Shown in pieces: positions 22,569-29,541 of a stretch of 35,524 bases of DNA (within the stretch, counting starts at the first letter, position 1; every line of letters starts with the position of its first letter). This stretch comes from JAVXTH01 sp036641395 (GTDB lineage Bacteria > Bacillota_I > Bacilli_A > Erysipelotrichales > Erysipelotrichaceae): contig JAVWEY010000016.1 of the NCBI GenBank assembly GCA_036641395.1, forward strand, positions 1 to 35,524, read 5' to 3'. The notes beneath the pieces were generated by a model. That model made no database searches, was not told the origin of the DNA, and was given only the letters and a program-made list of their open reading frames with translations. The translations under genes and the position numbers were made by a program.

Positions 22569-23690
22569 TTATCTTCCAATATGGATGAAGACAGGTCCTG
22601 ATCCTGCATAAGCAGAAGCGATAACCGTATTTCCACCTTGCCATCCACCATGTACGGCTTGTCCATTACCAATGTAAATTGCAACATGGGCATAACCAGT
22701 TCCACCATTTGCATAGTAGATAACATCTCCAGGTTGTGCTTGTGAAGCAGAAACGATTGGTCCTAAACTCAAGTAAGCAGAAGGATATCCATAAAAGTTA
22801 ATTCCAACAGCTGCTAAGGATCTAGAAACTAAGGAAGTACAATCTTGATATTGACCAAGTTGTGATAATGCAGCTGCTGCAACGGAACCCGCTGCTACAC
22901 CAGATGTATTAACACCACCTGAATAAGCATTTCCACTATAATTGTTTTTTGTAGCTCTTACTTCTTCTTTAACGTTAACATAAATAAGACGCTCGGTTGT
23001 ATTACCATTTTTATCAGAAGCACTGATTTTTACGGTATAGTCACCAGCTGTTTTCGTATCAACATCGCTTGTTACGCTGAAATCTAAATCTCCATCGATT
23101 TCATCATAACATCTTGCTACGTAACTTCTAGCATCGAAATCTTCATCGTAATCTAAAGTAACACTTGATTCCTTTAAATCAATGATTGGTTTCGTTGCAT
23201 CTTCAACTTTAACATTTAGGCGGTATGTACTTATAACACCAGTTATAGGTGTTTTTGAATCTTTTGTATCCACCGCATTTAATTTGTAGTTATCAGAAAT
23301 GTTTGATTTACTTTTACTCTGTACGTACATATATATATCTTGAATACCTGCACGAGTTGGATCAAAGTTTTCAAATGTAACCTCATAATCGCCTACACCA
23401 TAACGTAGTGTATTTGGTGAAATTGCTTGTTCAGCAACGGGGTTAATCGTTAAACTAACGCCTTCCTCATAAATACTATTAAGTAATTGATTTGCAAATT
23501 TAGTTTCACCTGCTTGAAGCGTGATGACATTCGTATTAAAGAATTCCATGCCACTCTTAATTGGTGTTATTCCCTTGCTTGGGATGGTGTTCTGTGCTGA
23601 GATAGTGAAACCAGACATCAACACTTGGATTAGCATAGCTGGAATTACAATCAACATTTTGTTCGATTTTTTTAATGAGCAAACGTTCAT
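22569..23690 (-). CDS. Secreted NlpC/P60 peptidoglycan hydrolase with Ig-like domain
   Basis: A 373-residue exported protein. A signal peptide spans residues 1 to about 32 (basic start, hydrophobic core MLIVIPAMLIQVLMSGF, cleavage near SAQ). An uncharacterised region follows; residues about 165-245 form a bacterial Ig-like (DUF5011/HYR type) domain (VTLDYDEDFDARSYV, AGDYTVKISASDKNGN). A Ser/Gly-rich linker leads to the NlpC/P60 domain, about 270-373, with catalytic C284 (QDCTSLVSRS), H335 (YAHVAIYIG) and H347. Such enzymes cut gamma-D-glutamyl bonds in wall peptides. AAGGAGGT sits six bases before the ATG. No SH3 or LysM anchor is seen, so the Ig-like part may hold it in the wall. Confidence 0.92.
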   Translation of the reverse strand: MNVCSLKKSNKMLIVIPAMLIQVLMSGFTISAQNTIPSKGITPIKSGMEFFNTNVITLQAGETKFANQLLNSIYEEGVSLTINPVAEQAISPNTLRYGVGDYEVTFENFDPTRAGIQDIYMYVQSKSKSNISDNYKLNAVDTKDSKTPITGVISTYRLNVKVEDATKPIIDLKESSVTLDYDEDFDARSYVARCYDEIDGDLDFSVTSDVDTKTAGDYTVKISASDKNGNTTERLIYVNVKEEVRATKNNYSGNAYSGGVNTSGVAAGSVAAAALSQLGQYQDCTSLVSRSLAAVGINFYGYPSAYLSLGPIVSASQAQPGDVIYYANGGTGYAHVAIYIGNGQAVHGGWQGGNTVIASAYAGSGPVFIHIGR

Positions 23691-23775
23691 AAAATACCTC
23701 CTTTTGCCTTACAACTTAGTCATTCTATAATACTTTTGCCTACTTGTAAATGGATAAACATGATTTCACACATTG

Positions 23776-23793
23776 TATGGAACTGATTCCATA
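23776..23793. repeat. Inverted repeat upstream of the NlpC/P60 promoter region
   Basis: TATGGAA (23776-23782) and TTCCATA (23787-23793) around CTGA. It has no T run, so it is not a good terminator. It lies about 25 bases upstream of a possible -35 (TTTACA, 23745-23750 on the minus strand) with a TAGAAT-like -10, so it could be a regulator site for the wall hydrolase gene. Confidence 0.4.
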
Positions 23794-23888
23794 AAGGGTG
23801 GTAAGTCATATAACTCGCATGGCTACAACTTAATTCAAACATTACTACAAAATATAATCGTTAAAAAAAGAATAAAATATTTTTTGAC

Positions 23889-25124
23889 TTATCGATTGAC
23901 AATGAATTTATGTAAGCGTTTATCAATTTCATGTCGATATAATAATTTGACTTGTACGCCATCTTTTTCAAAGATTAGATGATAAAGGCTTGAATTGTTT
24001 TGACATTCGCTAATTAATTCTGTTTCTTCATAGGGTAAAAAGAGAGTTGTTTTAACTTCTGAAAATAAGAAATCAACAATATGATCCATCAATAGAGTAA
24101 TGCTATCCTTTTCATTCGCACTAATATAAATTCCGTTCGCACAAATACGTGGATATACTTGATTACTTTGATCTGCTTTATTATATACAGCAATGGTTGT
24201 CACATGATCTGCTTTAATTTCTTTTAGTGTATTGCTGGCAACTTCCATTTGTTCTTCATACATTGGATCACTCACATCAATTACCTGTAGCAGTAAGTCA
24301 GCATCACGTGCTTCTTCTAAGGTTGAGTGGAAGGCTTGAATTAAGTCATGGGGAAGTTGGGATACAAAGCCTACGGTATCACTTAATAAGAACTCGTGGT
24401 GATTGTGATGAATTCTGCGAATACTTGTATCAAGAGTTGCGAATAACATATCTTTTGCGAATACTTGTTTATCTTTCTCTCCATTTTTTTCTAGCATTGC
24501 ATTCATAATGGTAGATTTACCCGCATTGGTATAACCAACTAAGGAAACAAGTGGCAACTTTGAATTAATCCTTGAGGCTGATTGAATCTTACGCTGTTTT
24601 TCTAATTCTTTTAATTGGGAAGCACACACAGCAATTTGTTTTTTAATAACACGGCGATTTAATTCTAACTTCTTTTCGCCTGCGCCTTTGTTTTGACCTC
24701 CACTCTGTCTTCCTAAATAAGCAGTAGAACCAACTAGTTTTGTTAGTAAAAAACGTAATTGAGCAGCTTCAATTTGTAACTTTGCTTCACGCGTCTTAGC
24801 CCGCGTTGAAAATATTTCTAAAATCAAAGCAGTACGGTCCATTAGAATACAATTTAAACTTGCTTCTAAATTACGACTTTGTAATGGTGATAATTCTTTT
24901 GAAATAATTGTTAAGTCAGGATTAAGTTCCTCAATGACTGATGCAATTTCTTCAATCTTACCTTTTCCTAGATAAGTAGAAGAAGTAATGCTTCTTAAAT
25001 TCACATCAATCACTTGGATTATTTCCATATTTGCTGCCTTTGCCAATTGAATTAACTCTTCTCTTTGGTCAATTTTGTTATCTTTAATATAAATGATTAA
25101 TACCTGTTCTTTTTTAGTTTCCAT
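23889..25124 (-). CDS. hflX: Ribosome-associated GTPase HflX
   Basis: A 411-residue GTPase that splits stalled or stressed 70S/100S ribosomes. The N-terminal domain (about residues 1-125; STYLGKGKIEEIA, LSPLQSRNLE) and the helical linker (IEAAQLRFLLTKLVGSTAYLGRQ) precede the G domain: G1 GYTNAGKST (G197-T205), G3 DTVGF, G4 NKAD and G5 ISANE. In the linker, where HflX proteins normally read SRQGGGIGTRGPGE, this one reads GRQSGGQNKGAGE. A short C-terminal domain follows. GAGG lies 7-8 bases before the ATG. It is monocistronic and divergent from the EAL gene. Confidence 0.94.
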   Translation of the reverse strand: METKKEQVLIIYIKDNKIDQREELIQLAKAANMEIIQVIDVNLRSITSSTYLGKGKIEEIASVIEELNPDLTIISKELSPLQSRNLEASLNCILMDRTALILEIFSTRAKTREAKLQIEAAQLRFLLTKLVGSTAYLGRQSGGQNKGAGEKKLELNRRVIKKQIAVCASQLKELEKQRKIQSASRINSKLPLVSLVGYTNAGKSTIMNAMLEKNGEKDKQVFAKDMLFATLDTSIRRIHHNHHEFLLSDTVGFVSQLPHDLIQAFHSTLEEARDADLLLQVIDVSDPMYEEQMEVASNTLKEIKADHVTTIAVYNKADQSNQVYPRICANGIYISANEKDSITLLMDHIVDFLFSEVKTTLFLPYEETELISECQNNSSLYHLIFEKDGVQVKLLYRHEIDKRLHKFIVNR

Positions 25125-25149
25125 AATATAACCTCTTTCACTTTTATCA

Positions 25150-25179
25150 TTGCCTCAAACTCTATCTTTTATGTATAAA
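25150..25179 (+). promoter_or_regulatory. Possible promoter of the EAL gene
   Basis: TTGCCT (25150-25155), 18-base spacer, TATAAA (25174-25179). Confidence 0.4.
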
Positions 25180-25247
25180 ATAATACAATGATAAACATAA
25201 TAATCAAACCATAGTCTACATTGTACGATTAGAAAAGAGGGAAAGCA

Positions 25248-26582
25248 ATGAATATCGCAATCTTTATCCTTATTATATTATGTATTGTTTTAATACTATT
25301 ATTATTTTATGCTTCCTTACAATATCATCAAAGCACTCTTCCTCAAGATCTAACAATTTCTAAAGATGAATCGAATCTTTATAATTTATATACATTAATT
25401 AAAACGATTCCATTGAATGATTATTCTTTTATAATATTTAAGATTCTTCATTTTGATGCAATCCATGAACTCTATAATGAGGAAGAAGAAATAAGTTTAT
25501 TAGAATTTATAAAGACAAAAATACCATGTAGAGAAAATGAATTTTGTGAATATGAAAGTAATGGTATTTTTCTTATGTTTATGAAAGGAGAGCGAAGCTC
25601 TCTTAGCAAAAGATTAAAACAATTTCAAGAAGCAATTCGTTTTTATGAATATAATGAGATGGAAGGTTATGAAATTACCATAACAATTGGTGTGTATCGA
25701 ATCGAAGATAAAGATGAAAACATTCTACATATGAAACAGAAAGCAAGGATTGCCTTAAAACAGGCGGATCATAAAGGCCCAAATACCATTAAATTCTATA
25801 GTCAAAGAATGCGTCAAATGCAATTAAAAGCAATTGAATTAGAACAATCCATGAGTTATGGCTTAAAACATAATCAATTTATTGTATATATTCAACCACA
25901 AATTAATCCGCAAACAAATAAAGTGGTTGCAGGAGAAGCACTGATTCGTTGGCATCATCCTGTTTTTGGAATATTAATGCCCGATCAGTTTATTGAACTC
26001 TTTGAAAAAAATGGCACGATAACAAAACTTGATTGTTATGTATTAGAGAAGGTATGTAGTTTTATAAGTGAATATAAACTTTTAATTAGAATTGCAATTA
26101 ATATATCAACAAACAGTTTATTTAAAATAGATATGGTAGAAACCTATCAAAGAATCATGAGGATGTATAGTATAAACAGTGATCAAATAGAAATTGAATT
26201 ATGCGAACAAACAATGCTTCAACCTATCAGTTTAGTAAAACAAAAGATGTTGGAACTAAAACAAAATGGATTTCACATCGCCATCGATGATTTTGGTAGT
26301 GGTACCTCAACTTTAAATAAACTTAAAGAAGTACCTTTTGATGTATTAAAGCTAGATAAAGTATTCCTTCAAAATGAAAACGAAAAGGGAAGAATGATTA
26401 TGAGCGATATGATTAAGTTATGTAAACATTTAAATATTGAATGTGTCGCAGAAGGGGTGGAGGAAAAACAACAAGTTATCTTTCTTATGAAAGCAGGAGT
26501 TGATCGCTTACAAGGTTTTTATTATGCGAAAGCAATGACTTTGCCACTGTTTTTAGAATATCTAAACAAATACAATAAATAA
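25248..26582 (+). CDS. Membrane-anchored EAL-domain cyclic-di-GMP phosphodiesterase
   Basis: A 444-residue protein. An N-terminal membrane helix (about residues 3-24) anchors it. Residues about 45-185 look like a degenerate GGDEF domain with no GGDEF signature (ITITIGVYRIED corresponds to its later strands), so it is unlikely to make cyclic-di-GMP. The EAL domain (about 195-440) is intact by eye: E230-A-L, the Asn of NISTNSL, the Glu pair in ELCEQ, the Asp pair in IDDFGSG, KLDK, AEGVE and QGFYYAKA. It should therefore hydrolyse cyclic-di-GMP to pGpG, with the GGDEF relic as sensor. GAGGG lies before the ATG. Its stop overlaps the terminator shared with the esterase gene. Confidence 0.9.
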   Translation: MNIAIFILIILCIVLILLLFYASLQYHQSTLPQDLTISKDESNLYNLYTLIKTIPLNDYSFIIFKILHFDAIHELYNEEEEISLLEFIKTKIPCRENEFCEYESNGIFLMFMKGERSSLSKRLKQFQEAIRFYEYNEMEGYEITITIGVYRIEDKDENILHMKQKARIALKQADHKGPNTIKFYSQRMRQMQLKAIELEQSMSYGLKHNQFIVYIQPQINPQTNKVVAGEALIRWHHPVFGILMPDQFIELFEKNGTITKLDCYVLEKVCSFISEYKLLIRIAINISTNSLFKIDMVETYQRIMRMYSINSDQIEIELCEQTMLQPISLVKQKMLELKQNGFHIAIDDFGSGTSTLNKLKEVPFDVLKLDKVFLQNENEKGRMIMSDMIKLCKHLNIECVAEGVEEKQQVIFLMKAGVDRLQGFYYAKAMTLPLFLEYLNKYNK

Positions 26583-26605
26583 GACAAGGCATTTTACCTT
26601 GTCTT
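26581..26605. terminator. Bidirectional terminator between EAL and esterase genes
   Basis: AAGACAAGG (26581-26589) pairs with CCTTGTCTT (26597-26605). The EAL stop codon overlaps the left arm and the esterase stop (26596-26594) lies in the seven-base loop. The T tracts on either side are weak. Confidence 0.75.
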
Positions 26606-27358
26606 ATTACCATATAAGTATTCCATAAAGATTGGAACTTCTTTTTCCCAACATGCTTCACGATGCTCTCCATTTTTCACAAGATTACAATAAACTTGTG
26701 CATGATGTAAATTGAATGCATTTGCGACACGAAGATTATGAGCAGTACCATTCACAAAGCGGGGTTTATTTTTAAACTCGTTGCTGCCCCAACTTAAATA
26801 GATTTGCGTATCTGAATTCAAATCATGATTGATATCTGGTATTAATTGATCGATTACTTCTCCTAAAAAGGAGGATAAACAGGCTGCTTTTGAGAAGGTT
26901 TCGTTATAGTTAGAAATGGTATAGATTGCCATTAAACCACCCATTGAACTACCACCAATGCCAGTATGAAGGCGATCGGGTAAGGTGCGTAGATTATCAT
27001 CAATGTATGGCTTTAGTTCATTAACAAGCCAATCCATAAACAAAGTACCATAGCCGTTGATACTACCTAAATAATTTGCGGTAAAGGAGTAAGGAGAGTA
27101 TTCACAAATGCGATTCATACCTACGTGATCACACTCAATCCCAACAATGATAATCGGAATATTATGATTCTCCAAATAATCAGCAAGTCCCCAAGATTTT
27201 CCATAGGTAGCATCATGATCATCAAATAAATTATGACCATCATACATATAAAGAACTTGATAGGCTATGCCACTTGTTTCATAGTCATTTGGTAAATAGA
27301 TATGAAGTATAACTTCATCATCTCTAGTAGCGATGCTAACGCTTTCTTTTATAATCAA
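26594..27358 (-). CDS. Putative esterase (esterase D/Fes-like alpha/beta hydrolase)
   Basis: A 254-residue cytoplasmic hydrolase of the putative esterase (Esterase D/ferric enterochelin esterase) family. YQVLYMYDGHNLFDDHDA near the N-terminus is the family's entry motif. GGSSMGG carries the nucleophile Ser in a GxSxG turn, and GEHREACWEKEV gives the catalytic His close to the C-terminus. No signal peptide is seen. The family includes siderophore esterases and carbohydrate esterases, and nothing nearby narrows the substrate. It converges with the EAL gene: the two stop codons are 11 bases apart and share one hairpin, whose right arm encodes its last residues. Confidence 0.87.
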   Translation of the reverse strand: MIIKESVSIATRDDEVILHIYLPNDYETSGIAYQVLYMYDGHNLFDDHDATYGKSWGLADYLENHNIPIIIVGIECDHVGMNRICEYSPYSFTANYLGSINGYGTLFMDWLVNELKPYIDDNLRTLPDRLHTGIGGSSMGGLMAIYTISNYNETFSKAACLSSFLGEVIDQLIPDINHDLNSDTQIYLSWGSNEFKNKPRFVNGTAHNLRVANAFNLHHAQVYCNLVKNGEHREACWEKEVPIFMEYLYGNKTR

Positions 27359-27483
27359 AGGTGTACCTTCTTTCTATCATATAAGGATAACGCAATTAAC
27401 TGTTCACTTCAATTGTTTTCTTATCATTCAATTGGTAATCATTTTGAAAGATAACTAAAAAATGTACGCATCTAAATAAATTT

Positions 27484-27492
27484 TGTTATAAT
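27484..27492 (+). promoter_or_regulatory. Extended -10 promoter of glycerate kinase gene
   Basis: TGTTATAAT about 37 bases before the ATG; no clear -35. Confidence 0.6.
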
Positions 27493-27528
27493 GTAGGAAA
27501 TGGTAAGAATTGTGAGGTACTCTAAATT

Positions 27529-28671
27529 ATGAAAATAGTCATTGCGTGTGACTCCTTTAAAGGTTGTTTAACCTCAAAGGAAGTAGCAACTTGTATTGAA
27601 AAAGGAATATATCGCCAAAATCCCAAACATGAAGTAGTATCCTATGTAATTGGAGATGGAGGAGAGGGCACCGTAGCAGCATTTCAACATACGTGTCATG
27701 GAACATTAGTTAGTATCGATTGTGTTGATGCCTATATGCATAAAATAAAAGCAGCAGTTACACTTATTGATGATGGTCAAACCGCAGTCATTGAGGTTGC
27801 CAATATCATTGGTTTAAGCATGCGGGATCGAATGAATCGAGCTCCATTATTCACAAGTAGTTATGGAGTAGGAATGGTAATTAAGAAAGTTGCTGCATTA
27901 GGTTGTAAGAAAATTATTATCGGCTTAGGTGGTAGTTCTACAAATGATGGAGGAATGGGTGTATTAATGGCACTTGGAGCACGCTTTTATGATGAAAACC
28001 ATCAACCGCTATTATCCCAAGCCCTTTCTTTAGAAAAAGTTCGTTATCTTGATATTAAACGATTGAATCGATTTGACGGAATTGAATTAATCGCAGCATG
28101 TGATGTAAAGAATCATTTATTAGGCGAAAATGGGGCAACCTATATGTTTGGTAAACAAAAAGGATTGTTTCCAAATCAAATTAAAAAGATTGAGCGAGGA
28201 ATGAGTAATTATCGATATCAACTCATGCGTTATTCTAATGTCGATATTGATAGTTTTGAAGGTGGAGGAGCAGCTGGAGGAATTGGAGCAGTATTAATTG
28301 GATTATTGAATGCGAAAATGAAACCGGGAATTGAGTTATTACTAAGTTACAGTGATATGGAAGAAAAGATGAAAGATTGTGACTTAGTTATTACTGGGGA
28401 AGGTCAAAGTGATCGTCAAACGAAGTTTGGTAAGGTACCAGCCGGTGTTATTGAAGTAGCAAATCGTCTTCATAAACCAACGATATGTATTAGTGGAGCC
28501 TTAGGTTTAGAGTATATGGATTTATATGATTTAGGCTTTGTTGGCATCTATAGCATTGCGGATCGAGCAATGACATTTGAACAAGCCCTTTCACAGGCAA
28601 GTGATAAATTAGAAGCCGCAACCTTTGGAATAATAAATACAATTGAATATTTTAAGGAAAGTCACTCTTAA
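27529..28671 (+). CDS. Glycerate kinase (GlxK/GarK type)
   Basis: A 380-residue enzyme of the GK-2 glycerate kinase family, which phosphorylates D-glycerate (usually to 2-phosphoglycerate) and so links glycerate, glyoxylate or serine breakdown to glycolysis. Typical motifs: IACDSFKGCLTSKEVA at the N-terminus, IGDGGEGTV, GLGGSSTNDGGMGVL, GGGAAGGIGAVL and the C-terminal ITGEGQSDRQT with GKVPAGV. Length matches the family. GAGGT lies 11 bases before the ATG. No other gene of a glycerate pathway is next to it and no clear terminator follows it. Confidence 0.95.
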   Translation: MKIVIACDSFKGCLTSKEVATCIEKGIYRQNPKHEVVSYVIGDGGEGTVAAFQHTCHGTLVSIDCVDAYMHKIKAAVTLIDDGQTAVIEVANIIGLSMRDRMNRAPLFTSSYGVGMVIKKVAALGCKKIIIGLGGSSTNDGGMGVLMALGARFYDENHQPLLSQALSLEKVRYLDIKRLNRFDGIELIAACDVKNHLLGENGATYMFGKQKGLFPNQIKKIERGMSNYRYQLMRYSNVDIDSFEGGGAAGGIGAVLIGLLNAKMKPGIELLLSYSDMEEKMKDCDLVITGEGQSDRQTKFGKVPAGVIEVANRLHKPTICISGALGLEYMDLYDLGFVGIYSIADRAMTFEQALSQASDKLEAATFGIINTIEYFKESHS

Positions 28672-29074
28672 TGAATATCAAATATAAAAGATAGAATTTT
28701 AGCAAGAACTGTATTTTAGAAAGAGTATCCAGATAAAGTAAAACTGAATTTTTTTCTTTTTTATGATGGAACAGTATGTGATGCATCTACAGTATTGATA
28801 TTAGTATTCATTTTTATACAATAGAGAATATTTTTTTATTAAATGAATATAATAATTAACTTTTGATGTTCATGCGCACTTAAATAATAAATATATTGTT
28901 GAAAAATTATTCTCTTTGAATTACAACAAAAGCATAAATTCTAACCGGAATCATGATAATTGAGACATTGAAATGCGATTATTGAGACAATATGAAAGAT
29001 AAAAATAAATAATGATGTTAAACTCTTATTAATAAACGGTTACACAAAGTTGAATTAATAGGGGGATTAGCGAA
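28672..29074. other. AT-rich non-coding gap before the lipoprotein/Rhs genes
   Basis: About 400 bases with no gene. Visible structures: a 14-base imperfect inverted repeat (AGAGAATATTTTTT, 28823-28836, against 28902-28915); two direct copies of GATWATTGAGACAW at 28955 and 28977, exactly 22 bases apart; and GGGGGA, the ribosome-binding site of the lipoprotein gene, near 29060. The second repeat contains TTGAGA, which could act as -35 for that gene with an A/T-rich -10 about 17 bases later. No recognisable transposase fragment was found. Confidence 0.45.
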
Positions 29075-29539
29075 ATGAATAAAATCATATTTTCGTGTAA
29101 ATACTTTAAGATTAAAGTAAGAGAAGTATTAATAATATTATTAATGCTGATTTTACTTTTTTTTGGTTTAAATTCATGTCAAAGGCGAAGTGAATTAGAA
29201 AAAAAGAAAGAAGAAAAGATAGAAAACAATTGTGATTTCACAAATGAAAACATTAATGATTTTAATAAGTTAATGTCTAGAGTAGATCTATGCAGTGAGG
29301 GATGGTTTAAAGACCTAGACGCTTACATAACTAGAATAGAAGATCAAAATAAATATCTTAAAAAGAAAGACAAAAAAGAATTCCAAACAGTATTGAAGTA
29401 TCAAAAAGAACTTCTCAAAGATTTGAACATCTTTAAGAAAGATCAGAAGGATAAAAATATTGAGGGATTAGAAAAATCTTTTAAAGAATATAAAGATTTC
29501 TATGATGGAAAATGTGGGAAAGGTAAAATAGGTAATTAA
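29075..29539 (+). CDS. Small charged lipoprotein upstream of the Rhs-like gene
   Basis: A 154-residue protein. The N-terminus has a basic segment, a hydrophobic core (about residues 18-32, VLIILLMLILLFFG) and LNSC, a lipobox-like end with C35, so it is probably a lipid-anchored surface protein; a plain membrane anchor is the alternative. The mature part is almost all helical and highly charged (SELEKKKEEKIENN, EFQTVLKYQKELLKDL), with four further cysteines that could form disulfides (around residues 49, 68 and 147 among others). No known family was recognised. GGGGGA gives a strong ribosome-binding site. The giant Rhs-like gene starts two bases after its stop, so the two are almost surely co-transcribed and may work together. 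Confidence 0.7.
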   Translation: MNKIIFSCKYFKIKVREVLIILLMLILLFFGLNSCQRRSELEKKKEEKIENNCDFTNENINDFNKLMSRVDLCSEGWFKDLDAYITRIEDQNKYLKKKDKKEFQTVLKYQKELLKDLNIFKKDQKDKNIEGLEKSFKEYKDFYDGKCGKGKIGN

Positions 29540-29541
29540 AC

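Noticed and set aside
28672..29074. Insertion-sequence remnant in the gap before the lipoprotein gene
   Set aside because: The short direct and inverted repeats do not make a coherent IS end, and no transposase-like frame is present.
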